Of a stretch of DNA of 64,000 nucleotides, positions 53,379-62,409 are shown in pieces. The stretch lies in assembly GCA_958405195.1 (NCBI GenBank), contig CATYDM010000003.1, positions 1 to 64,000 of the forward strand, given 5' to 3'. Below the pieces are notes generated by a model. That model ran no database searches and was not told the DNA's origin. It saw only the letters and a program-made list of their open reading frames with translations. Source of the stretch: an uncultured Collinsella sp. GTDB taxonomy: Bacteria; Actinomycetota; Coriobacteriia; Coriobacteriales; Coriobacteriaceae. Numbering within the stretch: the first letter of the stretch is position 1; every line of letters starts with the position of its first letter. A program made the translations under genes and the position numbers.

Positions 53379-54506
53379 TTAACGTACGATGGTGGTATCG
53401 GAAGTTAACGGAGCCTTGCCCAGCACCAGGATGTTCTCGGGCGTGCCGCGAAGCTCGGTGTTGGTGGGAACCACGTTGTTCTTGTCCAGGATGGCATTCT
53501 CAACACGGGCGCCGCTCTTGATGATGCAGCTCTGGTTGATGATCGAGTTGGTCACCGAAGCGCCCTCCTCGACCACTACGCCGCGCGACAGGATCGAGTT
53601 ACGCACGGTGCCCTTGATGATGCAGCCGGCCGAGATAATCGAGTTGCAGGCGTGGCTACCGGTCGCATAGCGCGAAGGCGGCACGTCGTGAGCCTTGGTC
53701 AGGATCGGGCGCTCGGGATCGAAGAGCTGGTCGGCGACGATCTGGTCGAGCAGGTCCATGCTGCGGCGATACAGCGACTTCTCGCTAAACACGCCCACGA
53801 CCTCGCCCTTGTACTCGTAGCTGCACACGTCGATGTTGCCAAAGTCGCCCTGGAGTGCCTCGAGCAGGTCCAGATAGTCGGCGGCCTGGTAGTGGTCAAT
53901 AATCTCGAGCAGCGTCTCGCGGTTGACGATGCAGCAGTCCATAGATGCGTTGTCGCCGTACACGACGCCGGCGCTCACGCCCGTCAGGCGGCCGTTCTCG
54001 TTAATCTCGAGCTTGGTCTCGTCATCGACATTGCGCGTGGCCTTGCAGTACACCACGGTCATCTGGGCACCGGAGTTCTCGTGCGCGTCGATGATGGTGT
54101 TGAGGTCCATGTTAAAGATGATGTTGGTGCCCATCATCACAACATAGGGCTTGTCCGAGCGTTGGAACAGCGTCTTGTTGGAGATGATGTCGCACAGCAG
54201 GAAGCGCATGCCACCCTTGGTGGTGCCATATGCGTTGCCGGGCACCATGAACAGGCCGCCCTTCTTGCGGTCCAGGCCCCAGTCCTTGCCCGAGCCCACG
54301 TGGTCGATCAGCGAGCGGTAGTTGCCCGGCATGACGACGCCGACGGTCTTGATACCGGCATTCATCATGTTGGACAGCGGAAAGTCGATCAGGCGGTAGC
54401 GGCCCAAAAACGGAACGGACGCGATGGGGCGGTCCTTGAGCAGCACGCTGCCGTAGGTCGAAGAGTAGTTAGCGGTGATATAACCGATGGCCTTGCGATT
54501 GATCAT
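53379..54506 (-). CDS. glgD: GlgD, glucose-1-phosphate adenylyltransferase regulatory subunit
   Basis: A 375-residue paralogue of GlgC, with a nucleotidyltransferase domain (residues 1-250) and a left-handed beta-helix C-terminus (NSIISAGCIIKGTVRNSILS ...). The N-terminal GGxGxRL nucleotide loop of GlgC is replaced by ITANYSSTYGSVLLKDRP, as in GlgD proteins, which are largely non-catalytic partners that tune GlgC. ATG at 54506 (MINRKAIG) starts 5 bp after the glgC stop, so the two are coexpressed. Confidence 0.92.
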   Translation of the reverse strand: MINRKAIGYITANYSSTYGSVLLKDRPIASVPFLGRYRLIDFPLSNMMNAGIKTVGVVMPGNYRSLIDHVGSGKDWGLDRKKGGLFMVPGNAYGTTKGGMRFLLCDIISNKTLFQRSDKPYVVMMGTNIIFNMDLNTIIDAHENSGAQMTVVYCKATRNVDDETKLEINENGRLTGVSAGVVYGDNASMDCCIVNRETLLEIIDHYQAADYLDLLEALQGDFGNIDVCSYEYKGEVVGVFSEKSLYRRSMDLLDQIVADQLFDPERPILTKAHDVPPSRYATGSHACNSIISAGCIIKGTVRNSILSRGVVVEEGASVTNSIINQSCIIKSGARVENAILDKNNVVPTNTELRGTPENILVLGKAPLTSDTTIVR

Positions 54507-54510
54507 CGGA

Positions 54511-55659
54511 TCATTCCCCCTTCCCGATAACGACGTCATTTCCAACGACGGCCGTATCCTTGGTGGTATCGACAGAGCCGAGCTTCACGCCCTCTTCGAC
54601 CGTGGAGTTCTCGCCCAAAATAGCGCGGCAGATGTGCGCGCCGCTCTTAACGTGCGCACCCGGCAGCAGTACGGAGTCCTCGACCACGGCGCGCTCCTCG
54701 ATGATGACATCGGTCGAAAGGATCGAGTGGCGAGCGGTGCCGTAGATCTTGCAGCCGTTGGAGACCAGGCAGTCGTCCAGGCGGCCGTCCGGGCCAATGT
54801 AGTGCGGCGGACGCGTGGTGATGTTGGACATGATGGGGAAGTGCCTGTCGAACAGATCGAACTCGGGGTTGTTGCCCAGCAGGTCCATCGAGGTCTCGTG
54901 GAAGCTGGCGATGGTGCCGACGTCCTTCCAAAAGCCGTGGAACTCGTAGCTGTACAGGCGCTTTCCCTCGCCGAGCAGCTTGGGGATGATGTCCTTGCCA
55001 AAGTCGTGGCTCGAACGCTGGTCCAGAGCGTCCTCCTCGAGCGCCTCGATCAGTACGTCGGCCGAGAAGATGTAGATGCCCATGGAAGCGAGGTTCGAAT
55101 CGGGTTTATCGGGCTTCTCGGTAAACTTGGTGATGCGGCCGTCCTCGGGGTCGGTGGTCAGGATGCCAAAGCGGCTGGCCTCCTCCCACGGCACGGGCAT
55201 AACGCTCACCGTGAGGTCGGCGTTGTTCTCAATGTGCGTCTTGAGCATCTTGCGGTAATCCATACGATACAGATGGTCGCCAGACAGAATCAGGACGTAC
55301 TTGGGGTCGTTGGCCTTGATGTAGTCGAGGTTCTGTGTGATGGCGTCGGCCGTGCCCGCATACCAGGCGCCACCGGTCTGCGTCTCGTACGGCGGCAGGA
55401 TCGACACGCCGCCGTCGCGGCTGTCCAGATCCCACGCCTCGCCGGAGCCCACATAGGCATGCAGCAGATAGGGGCGATACTGCGTCAGAACGCCCACCGT
55501 GTCGATGCCCGAGTTAGAGCAGTTGGAGAGCGAAAAGTCGATAATGCGGAACTTGCCACCAAAGCTAACCGCCGGCTTAGCGATCTTTTGGGTGAGTGCC
55601 CCCAATCGGCTGCCCTGTCCTCCTGCGAGGAGCATCGCGATGCATTCTTTCTTACTCAT
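54511..55659 (-). CDS. glgC: Glucose-1-phosphate adenylyltransferase
   Basis: A 382-residue ADP-glucose pyrophosphorylase, the committed step of glycogen synthesis. Catalytic nucleotide loop [54 protein letters not shown] with the metal Asp, and FTEKPDKP are all present; a beta-helix domain ends the protein. ATG with AAGGAG. Upstream on the minus strand is glgP, downstream glgD. Confidence 0.96.
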   Translation of the reverse strand: MSKKECIAMLLAGGQGSRLGALTQKIAKPAVSFGGKFRIIDFSLSNCSNSGIDTVGVLTQYRPYLLHAYVGSGEAWDLDSRDGGVSILPPYETQTGGAWYAGTADAITQNLDYIKANDPKYVLILSGDHLYRMDYRKMLKTHIENNADLTVSVMPVPWEEASRFGILTTDPEDGRITKFTEKPDKPDSNLASMGIYIFSADVLIEALEEDALDQRSSHDFGKDIIPKLLGEGKRLYSYEFHGFWKDVGTIASFHETSMDLLGNNPEFDLFDRHFPIMSNITTRPPHYIGPDGRLDDCLVSNGCKIYGTARHSILSTDVIIEERAVVEDSVLLPGAHVKSGAHICRAILGENSTVEEGVKLGSVDTTKDTAVVGNDVVIGKGE

Positions 55660-55700
55660 CGATTTCTCCTTCTGTCATCGATGTTCCTAAACCCATTAGC

Positions 55701-55729
55701 GACGGGCGCGGCGCAACGTCGCGCCCGTC
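55701..55729 (-). terminator. Hairpin between glgP and glgC
   Basis: A perfect 10-bp inverted repeat GACGGGCGCG / CGCGCCCGTC with a 9-nt loop in the glgP-glgC gap; no T-run follows. Possible attenuator or mRNA processing structure. Confidence 0.5.
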
Positions 55730-55767
55730 GAGTAATGCCGTGCTGGCATAGGGGCGCTCGCGCGCCT

Positions 55768-58194
55768 TTACGCGTGCCAGATCTCGTCGCGGTACTCGCG
55801 AATGGTGCGGTCGCTCGAGAACCAACCGCTCGAGGCGGTGTTGAGCAGGGCCTTGCGGCTCCAGGTCTCCTGGTCGCTGTAGCTGCCGGTGAGCTTATCC
55901 CAGGCGTCGACGTAGCTGCGGAAGTCGGCCATGACCAGGTCGGGGTCGTTGTTGTTCATGAGCTCGTTGTAGATGCTCTCGAAGTTGCCCGAAAGACCCG
56001 CGAAGGTGTCGTCCTTGAGCTCGTCCATCACTCGGCCCAGACGCTCGCGGTCGCCGTTGAGGGTATCCCACGCAAAGTAGCTGTTGGATGCCCAGAGCTG
56101 CTCGACCTCGGGAGCGGTTAGGCCAAAGATGGCCTCGTTCTCGCGGCCGGCCAGGTCGGCAATCTCGATGTTGGCGCCGTCGAGGGTGCCCAGCGTAATG
56201 GCGCCGTTCATCATGAGCTTCATGTTGGACGTGCCCGAGGCCTCCTTACCGGCCGTGGAGATCTGCTCCGAGATCTCGGCGGCAGGGTAGATGAGCTGGG
56301 CGTTGCTCACGCGGAAGTTGGGGATAAAGCAGACCTTCATGACCTCGTTCACACGGGCGTCGTTGTTGATGACATCGGCCACGGAGTTAATGAGGCGGAT
56401 GGTCTCCTTGGCGAAGGTGTAGCTCGAGGCGGCCTTGCCGCTAAAGATGAAAGTCGTCGGCGTCACGTGGAAGTTGGGATCCGCGATGCGACGGTTGTAG
56501 ATGTCCATCACCTTCATGATGTTCATGAGCTGACGCTTGTAGGCGTGGAAGCGCTTTACCTGAACATCGAAGACGGTGTTGGGGTCAATGACCAGACCGG
56601 TCTCGGCCTTTACGTAGGCGGCCAGACGCTCCTTGTTGGCGCGCTTGGAGGCACCTACGGCCTTCAGGAACTCGGTGTCGTTCTGGAACTCTTTAAGCTT
56701 TTCCAGCTCAAAGGCGTCCTTGAGCCAGCCGTCGCCAATGGCCTCGGTCACGAGCTTGGCATAGGTGGGGTTGGCCTCGGCAAAGAAGCGACGGTGCGAG
56801 ATGCCGTTGGTCTTGTTGTTGAACTTCTCGGGCGTTAAGGCATAGAAGTCCTTGAGTACGATGTTCTTGATGATGTCGGAGTGGATCTTGGCCACGCCGT
56901 TGACGCTGTGGCTGCAGATCACGGACAGGTTGGCCATGCGAATCTCGCCGTCCCACAGGATGGCGGTCTGGCGCAGACGCTCCTGCCAGCCCTCCTGCGT
57001 GGTGTCGAACGACTCGTGCCAACGACGGCTGATCTCGTCGATGATCTGGTACACGCGGGGGAGGAGCTTGGAGAACGTGCCGATGGGCCACTTCTCCAGA
57101 GCCTCGGCCAGGATGGTGTGGTTGGTGTAGCTCACGACCTGCGTCACGATGTTCCAAGCGTCGTCCCACTCGAGCTTCTTCTCGTCGATGAGGATGCGCA
57201 TGAGCTCGGGGCCGCACATGGCAGGGTGGGTATCGTTGGTATGGATGGCCACAAACTGCGGCAGCAGCTCCCAGTTAGCGCCGTGCTCCTTCTCAAAGGT
57301 GTCGAGCAGGCTGTAGATGCCGGCCGAAACAAACAGGTACTCCTGCTTCAGGCGCAGCAGACGGCCGTGCTCGCCGGCGTCGTTGGGGTAGAGGATGGCG
57401 CTGATGGCCTCGGCCTCGGCGCGCTCGGCATCGGCCAGGGCGTAGTCGCCGCGGTTGAAGGCCTCCAGGTCAAAGTGCTCCTCGACCGGCTCGGCGGCCC
57501 ATACGCGCAGCTTGTTGACGGTCTCGCCGGCATAGCCCACGACGGGGATGTCATAGGGGACGGCCAAGATGTCCTGCGTGTCCACCGTGCGGTAGAACGT
57601 GCGGGCGTTCTCCTCAAAGCCCTCGACGTGGCCACCGAACTTGATGGTCACGGCCTTGTCCTGACGACGGACCTCCCAGGGATAGCCGTGGGTGAGCCAC
57701 TCGTCGGTGGCCTCTACCTGGCTGCCGTTGACGATCTCCTGCTTAAAGAGGCCGTAGCGGTAGCGCATACCGTTGCCGTATCCGGCAATGCCCTCGGCTG
57801 CCATGGAATCCAAGAAGCACGCGGCCAGACGGCCCAGGCCACCGTTGCCCAGAGCCGGATCGGGCTCGTGGTTCTCGATGACGGACAGATCAAAGCCCAT
57901 GTCGTCGAGCGCCTCGGCGACCATGTCGCGCACGCCAAAGTTGAGCAGATAGTTGTCGAGTAGGCGGCCGATCAAAAACTCGATCGAGAAGTAGTACACG
58001 CGCTTTTTGCCCTCGGACGCCGCACGGGCGTCGCTCTTGGTGGCAACGGTGCGCGCCTTCTCGGCCACGAGCTTGGCCAGGGCGTTAAAACGGTCGAGGT
58101 CGCTGGCGGCCTCGACGCTCTTGCCGCTGATGCTCATGACGGCATCGCGATAGAGCTCGGTAAACTCCTGCTTGTTGTCGAAGATCTTATTCAT
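55768..58194 (-). CDS. glgP: Glycogen/maltodextrin phosphorylase
   Basis: An 808-residue PLP-dependent phosphorylase releasing glucose-1-phosphate from glucan ends. N-terminal VYYFSIEFLIGRLLDNYLLN, DPALGNGGLGRLAACFLDS, AIHTNDTHPAMCGPELMRIL, VQVKRFHAYKRQLMNIM, and the PLP-lysine block with EASGTSNMKLMMNGAITLG and TLDGANIEI are intact. Length is normal. AAAGGA precedes the ATG. Lies between glgB and glgC, so synthesis and breakdown genes are in one array. Confidence 0.96.
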   Translation of the reverse strand: MNKIFDNKQEFTELYRDAVMSISGKSVEAASDLDRFNALAKLVAEKARTVATKSDARAASEGKKRVYYFSIEFLIGRLLDNYLLNFGVRDMVAEALDDMGFDLSVIENHEPDPALGNGGLGRLAACFLDSMAAEGIAGYGNGMRYRYGLFKQEIVNGSQVEATDEWLTHGYPWEVRRQDKAVTIKFGGHVEGFEENARTFYRTVDTQDILAVPYDIPVVGYAGETVNKLRVWAAEPVEEHFDLEAFNRGDYALADAERAEAEAISAILYPNDAGEHGRLLRLKQEYLFVSAGIYSLLDTFEKEHGANWELLPQFVAIHTNDTHPAMCGPELMRILIDEKKLEWDDAWNIVTQVVSYTNHTILAEALEKWPIGTFSKLLPRVYQIIDEISRRWHESFDTTQEGWQERLRQTAILWDGEIRMANLSVICSHSVNGVAKIHSDIIKNIVLKDFYALTPEKFNNKTNGISHRRFFAEANPTYAKLVTEAIGDGWLKDAFELEKLKEFQNDTEFLKAVGASKRANKERLAAYVKAETGLVIDPNTVFDVQVKRFHAYKRQLMNIMKVMDIYNRRIADPNFHVTPTTFIFSGKAASSYTFAKETIRLINSVADVINNDARVNEVMKVCFIPNFRVSNAQLIYPAAEISEQISTAGKEASGTSNMKLMMNGAITLGTLDGANIEIADLAGRENEAIFGLTAPEVEQLWASNSYFAWDTLNGDRERLGRVMDELKDDTFAGLSGNFESIYNELMNNNDPDLVMADFRSYVDAWDKLTGSYSDQETWSRKALLNTASSGWFSSDRTIREYRDEIWHA

Positions 58195-58288
58195 ACGTTC
58201 CTTTCCCCCGGGGATGTTTCTCCCGGAACGGTTATGACATGTATCCTACGCCCCGCCGGGGCGGGTAAGTGCAGTGGTAACGCCTTTG

Positions 58289-60550
58289 TTACGCTTTCTT
58301 GGCATGTGCCTTAACAGCAGCTGCCTTGGCCTTGGTAGTGGCCTTTTTAGTGGCTGCCTTCTTGGCCGTGCTGGACTTGGCCGAAGCCTTGGCAGCGGAC
58401 TTGGCAGCCTTCGCCTTGACCGGAGCCTTCTTAGCAGCCGCGGTCTTGGGCTTCACCGAAGACGCACGCTTGCGCGTCGCCTTCTTGGGCTCCTCGACCA
58501 CGGGCGGCTTATAGCTGCTGGGACCGCGGCGCTTAAGCACCACGCCTGCCAGGCCGGGAACCTTCATCTCGATGGAGTCCATTTGCCCGTTCCAGGGATA
58601 GGGTTCGCTCGAGCAGGTGTAGGGCTCCTCACCGGCGTATCCGCTGCCACCGAACTCGGGACGGTCGGAATCAAAGATGACCTCCCAGTCACCCTCGCGC
58701 GGCACGCCCACGCGGAAGCTCTCGTAGCTCGCCGGGTCAAAGTTGATCATGATCACCAGGTCGTCATCGACGTCCTCGCCCTGACGCACAAAGCTCACGA
58801 TGGACTGCTTGGAGTTGTCCGCATCGATCCAGGTAAAGCCGTCGTCGGTGTAGCCGCGCTCGTACAGGGCGGGCTCGGCGGTGTACAGGTGGTTGAGCGC
58901 CTTGATAAACGCCTGATGATGACGGTGGGTCTCGTACTCCTCGGTCAGGAACCATTGGATGGACTCGTAGTAGCGCCACTCAATAAACTGGCCGATCTCG
59001 TTGCCCATAAAGTTGAGCTTAGCGCCGGGGTGCGTCATCTGGTAGAAAGCCAGCGTGCGCAGACCGGCAAACTGGCGCCACCAGTCGCCCGGCATGCGGC
59101 CGATGAGCGAGCACTTGCCGTGCACGACTTCGTCGTGGCTCAGCGGGCAAATAAAGTTCTCGGTAAAGGCGTACATAATGGAGAACGTGAGTAGCCCGTG
59201 GTTGCCGGGGCGCCACGGAAAATCGGTCTGCATGTAGTGCAGGGTGTCGTTCATCCAGCCCATGTCCCACTTGTAGTGGAAGCCCAGGCCGCCGTCCTGC
59301 GGCGGGTAGGTCACAAGCGGCCATGCGGTGGACTCCTCGGCCATCATCATCACGTCAGGGAAGTGTGCCTCCACGGCGCAGTTGACCTGGCGGATAAACG
59401 CGCTGGCGTCCAGGTCCTCCTCGGTACCGTACTTGTTGAACTTCTTTTGGCCGGGATCGTCGATGCCAAAGTTGAGGTACAGCATGCTGGACACGCCATC
59501 CATGCGAATGCCGTCAACGTGGAAGTTCTCGAGCCAATACAGCACGTTGGAAACCAGGAAAGAGCGGACCTCGCCGCGGGCGAAGTCAAACTTGTGCGTG
59601 CCCCAGTTGGGGTGAATTTCGTGCTCAAATAGCATGTGGCCGTTAAAGGTGGCAAGGCCGTGGGAGTCGGCGCAAAAACCGCCGGGCACCCAGTCCATGA
59701 TCACGCCGATGCCCGCCTCGTGGCACGCATCGATGAAGTGCATGAGCTGCTGCGGGTTGCCGTAACGCGACGTGGCGGCAAAGTAGCCGGTCGTCTGGTA
59801 GCCCCAGGAGCCATCGAAGGGATGCTCCATAAGCGGCATGACCTCGATATGCGTGTAACCCATGTCGCGCACGTAGTCCACGAGCTCCACCGACAGGTCG
59901 TCGTAGGTGTAGAACTCGCCGCGCTGCGCGGGGAAGGGATCCATGGGGCCGGGGTAGTTGCCGTACTCGTCTGGTTCGCCCTGCGGCGCGTCGCCGTGGC
60001 GCTTCCACGAGCCAATATGTACCTCGTAGATGTTAAGGGGCTGCGACATGTGGTTGTGGTCGGCGCGTCGCTTGAGCCATGCGGCGTCGTTCCACTTGTA
60101 GCCATCGAGGGTCCACAGCACGCTCGCGGTACCCGGAGGGCACTCGGCCTTAAAGGCATACGGATCGGCCTTGTAGAGCTTCTCGCCCTCGTTGGTTTCG
60201 ATAAGGTACTTATAGAGCTGGCCCTGCTCGGCGCAAGGAATAAAACCCTCCCAAATAGCGCTCGTATGCACGGGCACTAGCGGGTTGGCTTCCTCATCCC
60301 AGTCGTTAAATTCACCAATGACGTGGACGCTCTTTACGTCGGGCGCCCAAACGCAAAAGCGCCAGCCGCGCGTTCGCTGCTGCGTGTCGGGATGCGCGCC
60401 CATCTTTTCCCAGCTGCGCTCCCACGTACCGATGCCAAACAGATAGACATCGTCCTTGGTGAGCTCCGGTGCGTGCGGGGCGGCTTTACGGGTAGCAGGC
60501 TTTTTGGTTGCTGGCTTTAGCTTTGTATCGCTCACGTTTGATCCCATCAT
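58289..60550 (-). CDS. glgB: 1,4-alpha-glucan branching enzyme with basic N- and C-terminal extensions
   Basis: GlgB (753 residues from the ATG at 60550) makes alpha-1,6 branches. CBM48-type domain RFCVWAPDVKSVHVIGEFNDW, then GH13 barrel with YEVHIGSWKRHG, HIEVMPLMEHPFDGSWGYQ, VDGIRMDGVSSMLY with the nucleophile, MMAEESTAWP with the acid Glu, and LSHDEVVHGK. The last ~70 residues are Lys/Ala-rich (KKATRKRASSVKPKTAAAKK and onward), and the N-terminus carries KPATKKPATRKAAP. The start is uncertain: ATG at 60550 or 60547, or a GTG at 60535 with a better-spaced GGGA. Confidence 0.93.
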   Translation of the reverse strand: MMGSNVSDTKLKPATKKPATRKAAPHAPELTKDDVYLFGIGTWERSWEKMGAHPDTQQRTRGWRFCVWAPDVKSVHVIGEFNDWDEEANPLVPVHTSAIWEGFIPCAEQGQLYKYLIETNEGEKLYKADPYAFKAECPPGTASVLWTLDGYKWNDAAWLKRRADHNHMSQPLNIYEVHIGSWKRHGDAPQGEPDEYGNYPGPMDPFPAQRGEFYTYDDLSVELVDYVRDMGYTHIEVMPLMEHPFDGSWGYQTTGYFAATSRYGNPQQLMHFIDACHEAGIGVIMDWVPGGFCADSHGLATFNGHMLFEHEIHPNWGTHKFDFARGEVRSFLVSNVLYWLENFHVDGIRMDGVSSMLYLNFGIDDPGQKKFNKYGTEEDLDASAFIRQVNCAVEAHFPDVMMMAEESTAWPLVTYPPQDGGLGFHYKWDMGWMNDTLHYMQTDFPWRPGNHGLLTFSIMYAFTENFICPLSHDEVVHGKCSLIGRMPGDWWRQFAGLRTLAFYQMTHPGAKLNFMGNEIGQFIEWRYYESIQWFLTEEYETHRHHQAFIKALNHLYTAEPALYERGYTDDGFTWIDADNSKQSIVSFVRQGEDVDDDLVIMINFDPASYESFRVGVPREGDWEVIFDSDRPEFGGSGYAGEEPYTCSSEPYPWNGQMDSIEMKVPGLAGVVLKRRGPSSYKPPVVEEPKKATRKRASSVKPKTAAAKKAPVKAKAAKSAAKASAKSSTAKKAATKKATTKAKAAAVKAHAKKA

Positions 60551-60771
60551 GACGCGGCAGCGTATTGCCTTGGTGACTAGATGCGAAAGGTCCAAGGCTG
60601 CACGAATCGAAGGGACGGCGAAGTTTCAGTGATTCGTTCCACCTCGCGTGCTCGGTGGAACTTTCGGCAGAAACTACGATAACACCTGTGCGTTAGTTTT
60701 ATGGACGAAAGCGGATTTGCGGGGGCGTTTAATCGGTAAGCGACATGTTTATACCACTGGCAGAATCGCTG

Positions 60772-60797
60772 TGGTAAAACTCTTGACAGTTTTACCA
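60772..60797. promoter_or_regulatory. Operator-like palindrome 1 over a -35 box
   Basis: Perfect 9-bp inverted repeat TGGTAAAAC / GTTTTACCA with an 8-nt spacer that contains TTGACA (60783-60788). A repressor bound here would cover the -35. The matching -10 on the plus strand is weak. Confidence 0.6.
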
Positions 60798-60828
60798 ATT
60801 AGGGTTTCAAAATTGTTAGCCTGACGTT

Positions 60829-60859
60829 TGGTAAAACTTTTTTAGCAGGTTGTTTACCA
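60829..60859. promoter_or_regulatory. Operator-like palindrome 2
   Basis: TGGTAAAAC (60829-60837) faces GTTTACCA (60852-60859), one base off the motif of palindrome 1, just before the HAD-hydrolase ribosome site. Tandem sites of this kind suggest cooperative repression. Confidence 0.5.
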
Positions 60860-60881
60860 TTTGACATCGAAAGGTACGTTT

Positions 60882-61571
60882 ATGTCCCATACCGCCGCTC
60901 CCAAGGTTGCTTTTATTTTCGATTGCGACGGCACACTGGTTAATAGCACCCCCGTTTGGGCCTATGCCCAGCCCGAATTATTGCACCGCCACGGTGTCGA
61001 CATGACGGTCGACGATTTTGCCCAGTTTGAGCATCTTTCGCTCGAGGACGAATGCCAGGCCTACCACGACACGTGGGGCATTGGCGATAATGGCGAGGAG
61101 CTCTACCGCGAGCTGAGCGGCATCCTGATCGATGGCTACTCCAAGGTGCCGCCGCGCGAGGGCCTGCTTGCATTTTTGAAGCAGGCGAAGGAAGCCGGTA
61201 TTGCCATGTGCGTCGCCACGTCCACGCCGGCCGAGTTGGTTACGTCTGCGCTTGCGGGCGCCGGGCTCGATGCCTACATGGAGTTTATTACCACCACGGG
61301 CGAGGCGGGACGTTCCAAGCAGTTCCCCGACGTATACGAGCTGGCGCTGCGCCGTTTGGAGGAGCGTCACGGGCACAAGTTTGAGCGCGCATGGGTGTTT
61401 GAGGATGCGGTCTTTGGCCTTAAGAGCTCCGGCGCCGCCGGCTTTAAGCGCGTGGGTATCTATGACCCACATGGCCGCATGGAGCGCGATGAGGTTCGTG
61501 CCAACTGCGAGATCTTTATCGACAGCTACGTGGAGCTGAATTTGGCCCGCGTGCTTGCGTTTGAGGGTTAG
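60882..61571 (+). CDS. HAD-superfamily sugar-phosphatase-like hydrolase (beta-phosphoglucomutase-like)
   Basis: A 229-residue HAD subfamily I protein. Motif I FIFDCDGTLVNSTP with the nucleophile Asp, motif II VATSTPAEL, and motif III/IV VFEDAVFGLKSSGAAG are present, with a helical cap at residues 20-90 as in beta-phosphoglucomutase and sugar phosphatases. The ATG at 60882 follows GAAAGG; a TTG 21 bp upstream is rejected. Shared operators with glgB hint at a role in glucan or sugar-phosphate metabolism, but the substrate cannot be named. Confidence 0.85.
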   Translation: MSHTAAPKVAFIFDCDGTLVNSTPVWAYAQPELLHRHGVDMTVDDFAQFEHLSLEDECQAYHDTWGIGDNGEELYRELSGILIDGYSKVPPREGLLAFLKQAKEAGIAMCVATSTPAELVTSALAGAGLDAYMEFITTTGEAGRSKQFPDVYELALRRLEERHGHKFERAWVFEDAVFGLKSSGAAGFKRVGIYDPHGRMERDEVRANCEIFIDSYVELNLARVLAFEG

Positions 61572-61580
61572 GCGAGAGCT

Positions 61581-62222
61581 GTGGCTTGCAAGGTATTAGT
61601 GGTCTGCGGTTCGCCCGTGGTGGCGAGCGTGGATCTGTTGCGTAGGCTAGCAGGGGAGTGCGACCACGTTGTCGCCGTGGACCGAGGACTCGACGCGCTG
61701 TTGGGCGCCGGCCTGGGCTGCGACGTTTATGTGGGGGATGCCGACACGGTGAGCGATGCCGGTCCCACGTTGGTCGATGCCGCCACCGACTTTGAAGTTG
61801 AGCGCCACAACCCGTACAAGGACTATACCGATCTGGCGCTGGCGCTCGATTCCGTCCGCCGTCGCTGGCCGGGTGCCGAAGTAGTTGCGACTTGCGCTAC
61901 GGGCGGCCGTCCGGACATGGCGCTTTCCGTACTGGGGCTGCTCGCAGGCTACGAGGATGCCCCTGTCTGGATTGTCGAGGACGAGACCACGGCCCGCATC
62001 CTTCGCGCAGGTGAATCGTGGACCATCGAAGGCGCCGAAGGCAAGACGTTCTCCATTATCGCCATTGCCCCCAACACCGAGGTAAGCGAACACGGCCTAG
62101 AGTGGGAGCTAGACCACAGCTCCCTGGGCCTGTTGGCCGACACGGGCATCTCTAATGTCGTCCGGAAAACGGCCGAGATTCAAGTCCACACCGGCACCGC
62201 CATCGCTTACCTATATCAATAG
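61581..62222 (+). CDS. thiN: Thiamine pyrophosphokinase
   Basis: A 213-residue enzyme making thiamine diphosphate from thiamine and ATP. Family motifs: AVDRGLDALLGAG, DVYVGDADTVSDA (GDxDS-type), NPYKDYTDLALAL (KDxTDxxxAL), and CATGGRPDMAL where GGRxDH is usual, so the His is replaced by Met. The C-terminal beta domain ends in an AYLYQ tail. GTG start 9 bp after the HAD gene stop, so cotranscribed with it. Confidence 0.85.
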   Translation: MACKVLVVCGSPVVASVDLLRRLAGECDHVVAVDRGLDALLGAGLGCDVYVGDADTVSDAGPTLVDAATDFEVERHNPYKDYTDLALALDSVRRRWPGAEVVATCATGGRPDMALSVLGLLAGYEDAPVWIVEDETTARILRAGESWTIEGAEGKTFSIIAIAPNTEVSEHGLEWELDHSSLGLLADTGISNVVRKTAEIQVHTGTAIAYLYQ

Positions 62223-62250
62223 GCATTTAGAATCCGACCCAAAAAAGTCC

Positions 62251-62279
62251 TTGCACCCCAAGCCAACTTCCCCTATAGT
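62251..62279 (+). promoter_or_regulatory. Promoter of tRNA-Ala
   Basis: TTGCAC and TATAGT with a 17-bp spacer, ending 13 bp before the tRNA. Confidence 0.75.
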
Positions 62280-62292
62280 ATCTCACCGTCAC

Positions 62293-62368
62293 GGGGGCGT
62301 AGCTCAGCTGGGAGAGCGCTTGACTGGCAGTCAAGAGGTCAGGGGTTCGATCCCCCTCGTCTCCACCA
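62293..62368 (+). tRNA. tRNA-Ala (anticodon GGC)
   Basis: Acceptor GGGGGCG / CGTCTCC, D-arm GCTCAGCTGGGAGAGC, anticodon stem CTTGA/TCAAG with loop CTGGCAG (anticodon GGC), T-arm AGGGG-TTCGATC-CCCCT, encoded CCA. Reads GCC and GCU alanine codons. Confidence 0.97.
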
Positions 62369-62379
62369 TCGTGAATGCA

Positions 62380-62409
62380 AAGGCCTTCGGAATTCCGAAG
62401 GCCTTTTTT
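62380..62409 (+). terminator. Terminator of tRNA-Ala
   Basis: A perfect 26-nt palindrome (AAGGCCTTCGGAA and its complement) running into a T-run. Confidence 0.9.

Larger units (their letters stand above)
60551..60881. other. Divergent glgB / HAD-hydrolase regulatory region
   Basis: A 331-bp gap without a gene. The glgB side, read on the minus strand, contains an 8-bp hairpin (GTTCCACC...GGTGGAAC, 60637-60662) in what would be the 5' leader. The middle holds the TGGTAAAAC palindromes and a TTGACA box. Transcription probably diverges from here. Confidence 0.6.
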
